Part shown: piece by piece, positions 8,109 to 16,399 of the stretch
How the letters are laid out: every line of letters starts with the position of its first letter
How positions within the stretch are numbered: position 1 is the first letter of the stretch
Source: Pseudoalteromonas sp. P1-9
GTDB lineage: Bacteria; Pseudomonadota; Gammaproteobacteria; Enterobacterales; Alteromonadaceae
NCBI RefSeq assembly: GCF_001399975.1
Contig: NZ_LKBD01000036.1
Coordinates: forward strand, 1-52,418
DNA: 52,418 nt
Direction of reading: 5' to 3'
Notes under the pieces: model-generated
Database searches by the model: none
What the model was told of the DNA's origin: nothing
What the model saw: only the letters and a program-made list of their open reading frames with translations
Position numbers and translations under genes: made by a program

Positions 8109-8125
8109 TTGGCATAGTATTTGTT
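8109..8125 (+). promoter_or_regulatory. Sigma54 (-24/-12) promoter of ccoG
   Basis: TTGGCATAGTATTTGTT has GG and GT dinucleotides at the exact 10-nt interval of the sigma54 consensus TGGCACG-N4-TTGCW. It deviates at three positions, including T for C at -12. Transcription would start near 8135, before the ATG at 8171. Confidence 0.65.
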
Positions 8126-8170
8126 AAGCACTAGATAAGCGCAATGCTCTATCTACTGTCGAGAAATATT

Positions 8171-9553
8171 ATGAAGTTTGATATCAAAGAAGAAGATCTG
8201 ATCATTAAGCCCTACAAAACTGAGGGGCCAATTTACGTCAGATCACAAAAAGGTAAATACCAAAAGTTACGCCGCTATATTGGCTGGGCATTGATGTTGG
8301 CATTTATTTTAATCCCTTTTATTCCTTACCAAGGTCAGCAAGCCATATTACTCGATATCGGCGCGCAGCAGTTTCGCTTTTTTAATACCACTTTATTCCC
8401 GCAAGATTTTACCTTGTTAGCATGGATATTTATGGCAGGTGCATTTGCGCTATTTTTTGTTACCACCTGGCTCGGTCGAGTTTGGTGTGGTTACACCTGC
8501 CCGCAAACGGTGTGGATGATGATGTTTATTTGGGTTGAAGAAAAAGTGGAAGGCAACCGCAATAAACGCATTAAGCTTGATAAATCACCCATGTCATTTG
8601 AAAAATTTCGCAAAAAAGGCCTTAAGCATTTAGCTTGGCTGACTATTTCATTTTTAACTGCTACCACCTTTCTTAGCTATTTTGTGCCTGTTAAAGAGTT
8701 ATATAGCAATTTAGTAACCTTAGATTGGTCTGGCTTGATTTGGTTTTGGGTAGGTCTATTTGCCGTATGTACTTACGGTAACGCAGGTTTCTTAAGAGAG
8801 AAAATGTGTATTTACATGTGCCCGTATTCTCGCTTTCAAGCAGTAATGTTCGACAAAGATACGTATGTGGTTGCCTACGATGAAAAACGTGGTGAATCAC
8901 GCGGTCGCCGCAAACGTAAAGATGATCCGAAACAACTTGGTTTAGGTGATTGTGTTGACTGTAACCTGTGCGTTGAAGTGTGTCCTGCCGGTATTGATAT
9001 TCGTAACGGCATGCAATACGAATGCATTAACTGTGGCGCATGTATTGATGCTTGTGACGAAACCATGGATAAGTTTAATTACCAAAAAGGTTTAATTAGT
9101 TACACCAGTGAACACCAACTAGCTGGCCAAAAGACCAATAAATTCCGTTTAAAGCTAGTAGGTTATGGATTTTTTACCGGCTTAGTAATCGTCACTATGC
9201 TGATTTGGATGAATTTACGCGTACCTATTGAAACCAGTATTCTACGTGACCGAAATGCGCTGTATCGGGTGAATTACGAAGGGTTAACTGAGAACACCTA
9301 CACGCTAAGAATTACCAATAAAACGCAAAATACACTGAATTACACACTAACACTGCTCGAAGATTCACGTTTTGCGCTAAGCGCACCACAAAACATTGTT
9401 ATTCCAGCTGGTGAGATGAGCCAGTTCCCAGTCACGATTACGGCTGATGGCTATGATTTAAAACAAAAAGTAACGGATGTTCGCTTTAAAGTTAAAGCTG
9501 TTGAGCAACCGGATATCCAAATCATTAAACAGTCTAAGTTTTATAAACCCTAA
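8171..9553 (+). CDS. ccoG: CcoG-type polyferredoxin, cytochrome cbb3 oxidase accessory protein
   Basis: A 460-residue integral membrane Fe-S protein (RdxA/FixG/CcoG family). It has several N-terminal membrane segments, CGYTCPQTVWMMMFIWVEE, then CIYMCPYSRFQAVMFD and two 4Fe-4S motifs, CVDCNLCVEVCP and CINCGACIDACD. One more membrane segment precedes an Ig-like periplasmic C-terminal domain. CcoG is implicated in copper (II to I) reduction for cbb3 oxidase assembly. The ATG at 8171 after GAGAAA starts the conserved N-terminus (MKFDIKEEDLIIKP); a codon at 8144 is less likely. Unusually it stands apart from ccoNOPQ and has its own sigma54 promoter. Confidence 0.92.
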   Translation: MKFDIKEEDLIIKPYKTEGPIYVRSQKGKYQKLRRYIGWALMLAFILIPFIPYQGQQAILLDIGAQQFRFFNTTLFPQDFTLLAWIFMAGAFALFFVTTWLGRVWCGYTCPQTVWMMMFIWVEEKVEGNRNKRIKLDKSPMSFEKFRKKGLKHLAWLTISFLTATTFLSYFVPVKELYSNLVTLDWSGLIWFWVGLFAVCTYGNAGFLREKMCIYMCPYSRFQAVMFDKDTYVVAYDEKRGESRGRRKRKDDPKQLGLGDCVDCNLCVEVCPAGIDIRNGMQYECINCGACIDACDETMDKFNYQKGLISYTSEHQLAGQKTNKFRLKLVGYGFFTGLVIVTMLIWMNLRVPIETSILRDRNALYRVNYEGLTENTYTLRITNKTQNTLNYTLTLLEDSRFALSAPQNIVIPAGEMSQFPVTITADGYDLKQKVTDVRFKVKAVEQPDIQIIKQSKFYKP

Positions 9554-9591
9554 GCTGTAAAATCAATTTATAGCTAAGTTCCCTAGCACGC

Positions 9592-9618
9592 AAGGCTCAA
9601 TCTAATTGAGCCTTTTTT
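9592..9618 (+). terminator. Rho-independent terminator after ccoG
   Basis: The stem AAGGCTCAAT / ATTGAGCCTT (10 bp, loop CTA) is followed by a T-rich tract. Confidence 0.85.
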
Positions 9619-9642
9619 CTTTACAACAGCTTAAACGCGATC

Positions 9643-9661
9643 AATAATCATTATCATTAAG
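9643..9661 (+). promoter_or_regulatory. Fur box before the SodN-like operon
   Basis: AATAATCATTATCATTAAG reads as three hexamers related to GATAAT/ATTATC and matches the 19-bp Fur consensus at about 15-16 positions. It lies about 20-40 bp before the ATG at 9684, so iron-replete repression of the four-gene operon is inferred. Confidence 0.68.
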
Positions 9662-9683
9662 TTGGTGGGTTGGGTATTTTAAT

Positions 9684-10127
9684 ATGAGCTGGCAATCCAC
9701 AATGATTAAAGGCAATGAGTGCTTTGATTCACATAATTGGCTAGAGGCGGAACGCTACTATAATCGCGCTATTGAACTGGTTGATTTGCTATGGCAACAA
9801 AAAATTAGCAACTTAGAAGCGATGCAAGCTTGGGTATGCGGTTATCAGAACCTCGCTGCCACCTACGAACAACAAGGCCAACTAGAACGTGCACTGCAAT
9901 GTTTATTGCACGCCCATTATCGCGTATTACAGCAAGCCAACAATAAAGCTATCTCTGAGCATGCGCAAAGCCATGCCTTACAGATGTCTTCGGTCACATT
10001 TAAAAGCATTTCGGCATTTAAAGGAAAGCATGCAAATTACGCTCGATGTATGGATGTGCTCGACCATGTGTGTGCTGCGCCCGCAGATATTAAAAACGCA
10101 AAATTAAAATCTGCGTTGGTGCACTAG
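9684..10127 (+). CDS. TPR-like protein, probably DUF2753 family
   Basis: A 147-residue, largely helical protein. Residues about 1-95 show two TPR-like helical pairs (KGNECFDSHNWLEAERYYNRAIEL and YQNLAATYEQQGQLERALQCLLHAH). The length and layout recall DUF2753 proteins of Vibrio and relatives; I am not certain of the family. There is no signal peptide. It is the first gene of an operon behind a Fur box, followed 14 bp later by a small membrane protein and then by the SodN-like remnant and the SodX-like peptidase. A role as assembly helper in that locus is only a guess. Confidence 0.68.
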   Translation: MSWQSTMIKGNECFDSHNWLEAERYYNRAIELVDLLWQQKISNLEAMQAWVCGYQNLAATYEQQGQLERALQCLLHAHYRVLQQANNKAISEHAQSHALQMSSVTFKSISAFKGKHANYARCMDVLDHVCAAPADIKNAKLKSALVH

Positions 10128-10141
10128 TTAGGGAAGTTGGT

Positions 10142-10336
10142 ATGTCTAATTTATACATCAAAATCATAGCAGTATGTTTATTGCTTCCGCACAGCCTTAC
10201 GGCACATACAGGGCATGATCATAGCCCATTGTTTGACCTGTTCATTCACTTAACATGGATAACACCAACGGTATTACTGTTTGTTTTTGTCAGTCACAAG
10301 ATAAAAATGCGTAACCTTGCTAAGGAGGGAATATGA
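10142..10336 (+). CDS. Small exported membrane protein with His-rich N-terminus
   Basis: A 64-residue protein. A signal-like segment (about 5-21) is followed by HTGHDHSP, a His-rich metal-binding-like motif that would face the periplasm, and then one membrane segment (about 35-52) and a basic tail. Its stop codon overlaps the next start in ATGA (10333-10336), so translation of the two is coupled. The HxxHxH motif beside a nickel-SOD-like gene suggests metal handling, but the family is not recognised and this is inference from context. Confidence 0.62.
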   Translation: MSNLYIKIIAVCLLLPHSLTAHTGHDHSPLFDLFIHLTWITPTVLLFVFVSHKIKMRNLAKEGI

Positions 10337-10467
10337 AAAAAGCAGCAAGCTTGAATAGGGCTCTAACTCAGCTCGATAAACTGTTTAAATTTGAAGTTGT
10401 TACGGCAAATTGCGACGCATCGCTTAAAACAGAGAACACAAAAAATGTTCGGATTAAGCATAAATAA
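10333..10467 (+). pseudogene. Putative remnant of nickel superoxide dismutase (sodN 5' end)
   Basis: A 44-codon frame with a strong AAGGAGG ribosome binding site. Residues 14-28 read LDKLFKFEVVTANCD, which resembles the propeptide and mature start of marine gammaproteobacterial SodN (…LDKLFKF…SAHCD). In SodN the nickel hook is HCxxPCxxY; here it reads NCDASLKTE. The first His, the Pro, the second Cys and the Tyr are all lost, and the frame stops 16 residues later, so the roughly 110-residue helical body is missing. The SodX-like peptidase gene overlaps its 3' end, as expected for a sodN-sodX pair. The alternative is an intact short peptide of unknown role. Confidence 0.5.
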
Positions 10468-10735
10468 AGTAACTGGCAACAGCATGTCGCCCGCAATAAT
10501 GCCCAATAATTATGTGCTATTACATAGCTTTGGCAGCATGAAACATTTAAAAAAAGGGCAAATAGTTAAAGTCGCACACCCTATTTTTGGCGCCATAATT
10601 CAACGCATTGCCTATCAAGATAAAAATGGTCTTTATTGGTTAGCTGGTGACGACCCTAACAGTTTAGCCTGCTGCCAAATAGGACCGATTAGCGCCGAGC
10701 AAATCATCGGTGTAATGATTTGCAACCTGCGCTAA
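10445..10735 (+). CDS. SodX-like S26-family peptidase, probable catalytic Lys to Gln change
   Basis: A 96-residue protein with the layout of nickel-type SOD maturation proteases: GNSMSP with the nucleophile Ser at 13, KKGQIVKVAHP, WLAGDDPNS and IGPISAEQIIGVM. In this family the general base Lys occurs in a VKRV/IKRI motif; here the motif is IIQRI, with Gln53 encoded by CAA at 10601-10603, one base from AAA. Activity is therefore doubtful. The ATG at 10445 lies inside the preceding frame and starts the conserved N-terminus; a longer frame from TTG 10391 merely overlaps the sodN-like frame. The family is clear; the loss of function is inference. Confidence 0.75.
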   Translation: MFGLSINKVTGNSMSPAIMPNNYVLLHSFGSMKHLKKGQIVKVAHPIFGAIIQRIAYQDKNGLYWLAGDDPNSLACCQIGPISAEQIIGVMICNLR

Positions 10736-10737
10736 GT

Positions 10738-10760
10738 CGCTCGAGATTACGCATCGAGCG
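10738..10760. terminator. Possible terminator between convergent genes
   Basis: CGCTCGA / TCGAGCG form a 7-bp stem with a 9-nt loop after the SodX-like gene. There is no good T tract, so function is uncertain. Confidence 0.4.
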
Positions 10761-10809
10761 CGTCAAAAATTCTCTTTCACAATAAAAGAGCGGCAATATT
10801 CAACAGACT

Positions 10810-11883
10810 TTAATGCAGAGTATTAACCAAGTTTTGCAAGTTAAACTCTAGCGGTTGCTGCGACGATACAGAAAAACGCGAAAAATCGATTTGTTCGAAC
10901 TCTTGTTCACGTAATAGTTTGCCAAACGGCGCTCGAGCGAGTGAGTCCGAGGACTCAAAAATTGCGAGTTGCTGACTCATAGCGCCCGCTTTTTCAGGAT
11001 AAAGGTGATTATCATGCAGCATCAATAATGCTTTTGCGCCTAACGTTACATGTCCACCAAAAGACACGTTGGTCGTATATCCTTTATCATGAACATCCCA
11101 ATTAATGCCGCCAATAATGACCTTGTCTGATTGCTTTAGCTTATTTACCGCTGCAATTGCACCAAACGCCATTGCGTCATTTGCCGACCAAATAATATCT
11201 GCGGGGTGCTTTGACAATACGCCATAGATTTTTTTGTAAGCTTTCGACTCAGACCAATTAGCAACCGTTGAATCAATTAAACTCACATGAGGGTGCTTTT
11301 TTAAAGCGCGCTGCAAACCAAAGCGACGCTCCTCTGCCGCCGGTGTATTATAATCACCAAGCAGTGCATACATAGTAAGCTGCTCTTTTTTAAGCTCACC
11401 AGCGCGTTTAATTAATGCCTCTGCAAGTTGTTCACCTACCTCTTTATTGTTCGGCGATAAGCATCCTATCACTTTGCTTTTGATGTTGTCTGGCAGAGAT
11501 GCCTGCTGTGAGCGACTAAATTTATTGAGCAACAAAAACACTTTAATATCGGTGCCAACAAGCTGCTCAAGCATTTGCGGTAACATTTGCTTTTCATTTA
11601 CCAGAATTAAGTAATCGGGCTTTAGCGCTATCGCGTCGCTAACCAGTTTTTTCATCAGAATATGATTGCGTTCAGCATGCAATGATACGAGATCTATGTT
11701 GAGGTCGTTTGCTGCGGCAACCATAAAGTGATTCACGTTTGGCCAAAAGTCGCCAGAATCATTATCTGTGGCATAACCCGGGTTAATAAAAACAACTTTC
11801 ATATGGGAATTGGCACTAGCAAATACTGACCACATCAGCAGCATTAAAAACAACCAAACACGCTCGACACTATTCACTTTCAC
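10810..11883 (-). CDS. Periplasmic binding protein, LacI/LuxP-like fold
   Basis: A 357-residue exported protein of the periplasmic-binding-protein-4 (sugar/LuxP-like) type. Segments such as KVVFINPGYATDNDSGDFWPNV, GDYNTPAAEERRFGLQRAL and IIWSANDAMAFGAIAAV are typical of the two-lobed fold. The frame runs up to a TTG at 11931, but the GTG at 11883 with AAGGTG upstream gives a normal signal peptide (WLFLMLLMWSVFASA), so I use it. No transporter or sensor kinase is adjacent; such orphan proteins often serve signalling. Ligand unknown. Confidence 0.75.
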   Translation of the reverse strand: MKVNSVERVWLFLMLLMWSVFASANSHMKVVFINPGYATDNDSGDFWPNVNHFMVAAANDLNIDLVSLHAERNHILMKKLVSDAIALKPDYLILVNEKQMLPQMLEQLVGTDIKVFLLLNKFSRSQQASLPDNIKSKVIGCLSPNNKEVGEQLAEALIKRAGELKKEQLTMYALLGDYNTPAAEERRFGLQRALKKHPHVSLIDSTVANWSESKAYKKIYGVLSKHPADIIWSANDAMAFGAIAAVNKLKQSDKVIIGGINWDVHDKGYTTNVSFGGHVTLGAKALLMLHDNHLYPEKAGAMSQQLAIFESSDSLARAPFGKLLREQEFEQIDFSRFSVSSQQPLEFNLQNLVNTLH

Positions 11884-12071
11884 ACAACACCTTACTGCAT
11901 CTAGATCGCTATAAGTATATAACTTAAACAAAAATATAGCTGCATGTTCTCAACTAATCAGAGCAGCTCAATTAATTAATTGCTAGCAACTGTAAATCTA
12001 TTGGGTAAGCATTTGAATACTTTTAAATATATGTAGAATTTGGGTGATTTAAGGTGACCAGAAAACATAAA

Positions 12072-12097
12072 AAAGGCTGAACCTAAGTTCAGCCTTT
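12072..12097 (-). terminator. Terminator of the propeller-amidohydrolase gene
   Basis: A perfect stem AAAGGCTGAAC / GTTCAGCCTTT with loop CTAA, followed on the minus strand by a T run. Confidence 0.85.
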
Positions 12098-12130
12098 CGT
12101 TATTTAACCTGAAATCAGATTACGTAAAGC

Positions 12131-15100
12131 TTATTTTTCAAAATACAGCTTTTCGCGTTTTTTCTTACCTACTTCATTCATCGTTGCAGTATCGAATAAA
12201 CGACCGTTAATCATTGTGTGCGTTACTTTATCAGTATCGCGAATATTTTCTAACGGGTTGCCATCGATCACCATTAAGTCGGCAAGCTTACCTACTTCAA
12301 GTGAACCAATGTGTTTATCTAAACCGAAGTGCGTAGCAGGGTCGATGGTTGCAGTGCGGATCACCTCAAGTGGTGCCATGCCGCCTTGCGCGAACATCCA
12401 CATTTCCCAGTGTGCTGCTAACCCTTCACGTTGACCGTGTGCACCAATGTTTACGAGTACATCTAAGTCTTGTAATTCTTTCGAAACACGGGCGTTATTT
12501 ACGTGATTATAATGATGATCTGGCGCTTTAACGCGGCGCATTGAGCGCGGTAGTAGCTTGTTCTTAGGTACGTATTTCGACAGAATTGGGTGCGACCAAA
12601 CATCTGTTTTATCGTACCAGTAGTTTTCACCCCAAATACCACCGTAGGCTACACCTAACGTTGGTGTATAACCTACTTTAGTTTGGCTCCACAGCTGCTT
12701 AACATCATCATAAATATTCGCTACTGGTAGTGAGTGCTCAACACCCGTGTGGCCATCCACCACCATGGTTAAGTTATGCTGTAGTAATGAGCCGCCTTCT
12801 GGCACTACCATCATGCCTAGTTCACGTGCAGCTTGTACAACTTGTTGGCGCTGATTACGACGAGGTTGGTTGTACGATTTAACACTAATCGCACCCACTT
12901 TTTGTAGACGCTCAATATGGAATTTCGCGTCGTCTAGGCTATCAATATGGCTGGTGTAACCCGGCATGTTCGCACCATATAAAATCGTACCGGTTGAGAA
13001 AATGCGCGGCGCGACAATTTTACCGGCTTTTTGCATTTCGCTGGCAGCGAATACTTCAGTTGTGTCATTTGATGGATCGTGAATTGTCGTTACACCAAAT
13101 GCTAAGCCTGCTAGGTTTTCCCAGTTTTGCTGAGGAATAATTTCATTTGAACCTTGCGAACCGTGCGCGTGTGCATCAACAAGACCCGGCATAATGGTTT
13201 TGCCATTCATCTCAATAATTAATGCATCACTTGGTACGCTCACATCTGCCACAGTGCCAACCGCTTTAATATGCTTACCGTCCGTTACGATTACGCCATT
13301 TTCAATTACCTCATCACCTTTCATGGTAATGATGCGTGCGCCAGTCAGTGCAATTACACCTTTTGGTGCATCCATTTTTTGTTTAAAACCAATGCTTTGG
13401 CCGTTTTCAACTTTAAACGACTTTGACTCGTCTTTGGCAATATCAAACACACCGTTTAAATCAGCATGGTAAAGCTCAGGACCTAGCGACCAGTAAAGTT
13501 TATCTGCTGACGTATTCCAACTAATGTTTTCACCGGCGCGAACTGATAGCTGATCAACTGGGAACTGGCTATCTTTTGGACCGATATTAATGGTTTTCCC
13601 GCGCTCCACGAATGGCGTTACAAATACTTTAAAACGCTCAGCAAACGCTAAGTACTTACCATCCGGCGATACACGGAATTCGGTCGCATGTTTTGCTTCG
13701 TATAGTTTGCGTTCTTTTTTGCTGGCTAGTTCAACCACAGAAAGCGATGGTTTTGGCCATGCTTGCATTACGTAAATACGGTCGTTCTCAGCGCCAAATT
13801 GCGGTTGAATACCGTGCTTGGTAATAAATTCTTCGTCACCGCCCCGGCTGCTTACAGCATAGATACCCGGTTTTACCGAGTAACTTGGGTCAAGAATCGC
13901 ACCACCTTTAATTTTACGGTACACCACAGTATCACCATCTGGACTAAAGGTGGGTTCTACGTATTTACCTTTAGTTTCAACAACATTTTTACCGCGACCT
14001 GAACGTGCCGAAACAACACGAATAGTGCCCTGCTCGTTATCATCCCAAGTAACGTACACTATCTTCTTACCATCGCGAGAAAACGACGGGAAGAACTCAA
14101 AGTGATCGCTTTGCTTAGTTAAGCGTCTTACTTTGCCCGATTCTAAATCACGCTTATAAATATGACCCATAGCTTCAAAAATCGCAGTTTCACCATCTGG
14201 CGAAACTTGCACATTGCGTAGCATTTTTACGTCAAATTCTTTGGTATCAAGGTTTTGTACAACACGTAATGCCGTTTGTAATTTCTTGCTAGTTTCCACT
14301 TCAAATGGAATGTCGCTTACTTTCTTACTTTCAACATCCAACTTATGAAGTTTACCGCCAGCCCAGAAGATCAGCTCTTCATTATCAGGGGTCCAAGCGA
14401 TGGTCGTATAAACACCGTGAATTGCCCATGTTTCTTGCATATCACGTTCAAGCGCACCGTACAGTTTTGTATGCTCACCCGTTGCAAAGTCATATACATA
14501 CAGGCTTGATTGGAAATCGTCACGTTTTACGTAAGCAAGCTTTTTACCATCTGGTGATGGCGTTGGACGAATTGCGCCACCCATGCCTTCAATAATGGTT
14601 TCAATTTCACCAGTTTCGCGGTCGTAACGTTTAATTTTATAAATGCCCGCAACAGAATCTTTTGAGTAGTGGAAAGTTTTACCTGGTGTCGCATCTTGTG
14701 AGAAATAAACATAGCGACCATCAGGTGAAAATGCTGGTTCACCTAAATCTTTTTGATCGTTTGCACGCTTAGTTAGCTGTACACCTTTGCCGCCTGCTTT
14801 ATGGTAAAGCCATACTTCACCAGCGCCAAGTGAACGCGTGCCCGTAAAGTGTTTACGCGCAGCGATAAAGTCGCCATCAGGACTCCACACTGGGCTATTT
14901 AATAAACGGAATGTTTCGTTGGTTACCGCAACTTGGTTTGAACCATCAATGTTCATTAGCCAAATATTATCGCCACCGCCTTGGTCTGACGTAAACGCGA
15001 TTTTTTTGCCATCTGGGCTAAAGCGCGGCTGCATTTGCCAAGGAATATCAGACGTCAGCTTAGTTGCTTTACCGCCTGAAATTGGCATTGTGTAAATATC

Positions 15101-15319
15101 ACCAAGTAGATCAAACGCCAGTGTTTCTCCATCTGGGCTTACATCTACGTTCATCCAAGTACCTTGTTGCACTTTGATGTTGGCATCTAAAAATTCACCT
15201 TGTGGCGCTTCAACTTGCCATTCTTTTTTCTCTTCTTTTTTTGCTTCTTCTGCGCCGGCTTGTGAGCACAACGCTAAGCTCACTGCCATCGCAAGTGAGG
15301 TCTTTAATATTTGCTTCAT
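12131..15319 (-). CDS. Exported amidohydrolase with N-terminal TolB-type beta-propeller
   Basis: A 1062-residue protein with a signal peptide (about 1-23, cleavage after AGA) and then a Lys/Glu-rich linker. Residues about 50-630 hold many PD40/TolB repeats of the form FSPDGKKIAFTSD. An amidohydrolase domain follows (about 655-1045), with the metal motif DAHAH near 713-717, a Lys in the VKSYN segment, DGHTGVEHSL, and a closing HIGSLEVGKLADLMVIDGNP typical of imidazolonepropionase-like enzymes. The architecture recurs in Alteromonadales; by family it should hydrolyse a C-N bond in a small or peptide substrate in the periplasm, but the substrate is unknown. It is monocistronic and divergent from the methyltransferase at 15540. 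Confidence 0.85.
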   Translation of the reverse strand: MKQILKTSLAMAVSLALCSQAGAEEAKKEEKKEWQVEAPQGEFLDANIKVQQGTWMNVDVSPDGETLAFDLLGDIYTMPISGGKATKLTSDIPWQMQPRFSPDGKKIAFTSDQGGGDNIWLMNIDGSNQVAVTNETFRLLNSPVWSPDGDFIAARKHFTGTRSLGAGEVWLYHKAGGKGVQLTKRANDQKDLGEPAFSPDGRYVYFSQDATPGKTFHYSKDSVAGIYKIKRYDRETGEIETIIEGMGGAIRPTPSPDGKKLAYVKRDDFQSSLYVYDFATGEHTKLYGALERDMQETWAIHGVYTTIAWTPDNEELIFWAGGKLHKLDVESKKVSDIPFEVETSKKLQTALRVVQNLDTKEFDVKMLRNVQVSPDGETAIFEAMGHIYKRDLESGKVRRLTKQSDHFEFFPSFSRDGKKIVYVTWDDNEQGTIRVVSARSGRGKNVVETKGKYVEPTFSPDGDTVVYRKIKGGAILDPSYSVKPGIYAVSSRGGDEEFITKHGIQPQFGAENDRIYVMQAWPKPSLSVVELASKKERKLYEAKHATEFRVSPDGKYLAFAERFKVFVTPFVERGKTINIGPKDSQFPVDQLSVRAGENISWNTSADKLYWSLGPELYHADLNGVFDIAKDESKSFKVENGQSIGFKQKMDAPKGVIALTGARIITMKGDEVIENGVIVTDGKHIKAVGTVADVSVPSDALIIEMNGKTIMPGLVDAHAHGSQGSNEIIPQQNWENLAGLAFGVTTIHDPSNDTTEVFAASEMQKAGKIVAPRIFSTGTILYGANMPGYTSHIDSLDDAKFHIERLQKVGAISVKSYNQPRRNQRQQVVQAARELGMMVVPEGGSLLQHNLTMVVDGHTGVEHSLPVANIYDDVKQLWSQTKVGYTPTLGVAYGGIWGENYWYDKTDVWSHPILSKYVPKNKLLPRSMRRVKAPDHHYNHVNNARVSKELQDLDVLVNIGAHGQREGLAAHWEMWMFAQGGMAPLEVIRTATIDPATHFGLDKHIGSLEVGKLADLMVIDGNPLENIRDTDKVTHTMINGRLFDTATMNEVGKKKREKLYFEK

Positions 15320-15539
15320 CTCGGAGTCTTCTAGTTGTCACGTTTATTCTGTAACGAATTGAAACAAAATCGTGATTAATTAGCTAGTTTGCTTGAGTTA
15401 AAACCACCTAAAAAATCGATTAAAAATTTAGCAATAGTCTAAATAGAAATATTTTGCAACAAGTTACGACGCAAAATGCTTAAACAATCAACAGTTTTAT
15501 GTTTAGCTTGTACCGATAAATTACCTTTAGGGACTAAAC

Positions 15540-16352
15540 ATGAAAACCTTACTTAACCTAGCGATTAGTGCAGCAATTGCGACCGCATCTATCACTGTCG
15601 CACATGCAACAACGCTACAAGAAACAGTAAAAAGCGAAGTGCGCAGCGACAAAAATAAAGCACGTGATGAATTTCGTAACCCACAACAAACGCTAAATTT
15701 CTTTGGTTTAAGCAAAGATATGAATGTGGTAGAAATTTGGCCTGGCGGCGGTTGGTACACTGAAATTATCGCACCTATGGTGGCTGAAAAAGGTAAGTTT
15801 GTTGCAGCACATTTTCCGTCGGGTACAGATATTGGTTACTTCAATAAACATTTACCAAAGTATCAGGCAAAAATTAAAAACACACCGGCACTCAGCAAAA
15901 CTGAAATCACCGAATTTCACCCTAAATTTAGCCCAGAAATGGCCCCTGCTGGCAGTGCCGACATGGTGCTAACTTTCCGTAATTTACATAATTTTTATAT
16001 GACTAGCGACGAGATGATGCAATCAACACTTGATGCTGCATTTAAAGCGCTTAAGCCTGGCGGTGTTTTAGGTGTGGTCGATCATAAATTACCTGAGAAC
16101 CTAGACACAGAAGCCTTTCGCCAATCGGGTTACATTAAACAAAGTGTAGTTGAAGCTGCCGCTAAAAAAGCAGGCTTTAAATTGGTTGCCAGTTCAGGCG
16201 TGAATGCCAATCCGCTTGATCAAGCACAGTACGAAAAAGGCGTATGGACATTACCACCAACACTTGCACTAGGTGATAAAGACAAAGCCAAATACCTTGC
16301 CATTGGTGAAAGTAATCGTTTCACGCTTAAGTTTGTAAAACCTAAGCTATAA
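15540..16352 (+). CDS. Exported class I SAM-dependent methyltransferase-like protein
   Basis: A 270-residue protein with a clear signal peptide (about 1-23, ending AHA). The Rossmann motif I VVEIWPGGGWYTE (63-75) is intact, and a later segment FKALKPGGVLGVVDHK is the usual methyltransferase motif. The family corresponds to COG4798-type predicted methyltransferases. Export is odd, because the cofactor is made in the cytoplasm. Either the enzyme obtains SAM in the periplasm or the fold has another role there. It is a single gene with a strong terminator behind it. Confidence 0.8.
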   Translation: MKTLLNLAISAAIATASITVAHATTLQETVKSEVRSDKNKARDEFRNPQQTLNFFGLSKDMNVVEIWPGGGWYTEIIAPMVAEKGKFVAAHFPSGTDIGYFNKHLPKYQAKIKNTPALSKTEITEFHPKFSPEMAPAGSADMVLTFRNLHNFYMTSDEMMQSTLDAAFKALKPGGVLGVVDHKLPENLDTEAFRQSGYIKQSVVEAAAKKAGFKLVASSGVNANPLDQAQYEKGVWTLPPTLALGDKDKAKYLAIGESNRFTLKFVKPKL

Positions 16353-16372
16353 AGAGAAAATTAGTTAGTGAA

Positions 16373-16391
16373 GCAGGCACAATGTGCCTGC
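16373..16391. terminator. Bidirectional terminator
   Basis: GCAGGCAC / GTGCCTGC, an 8-bp stem with loop AAT and T runs, lies between the convergent methyltransferase and TonB receptor genes. Confidence 0.8.
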
Positions 16392-16399
16392 TTTTTATA

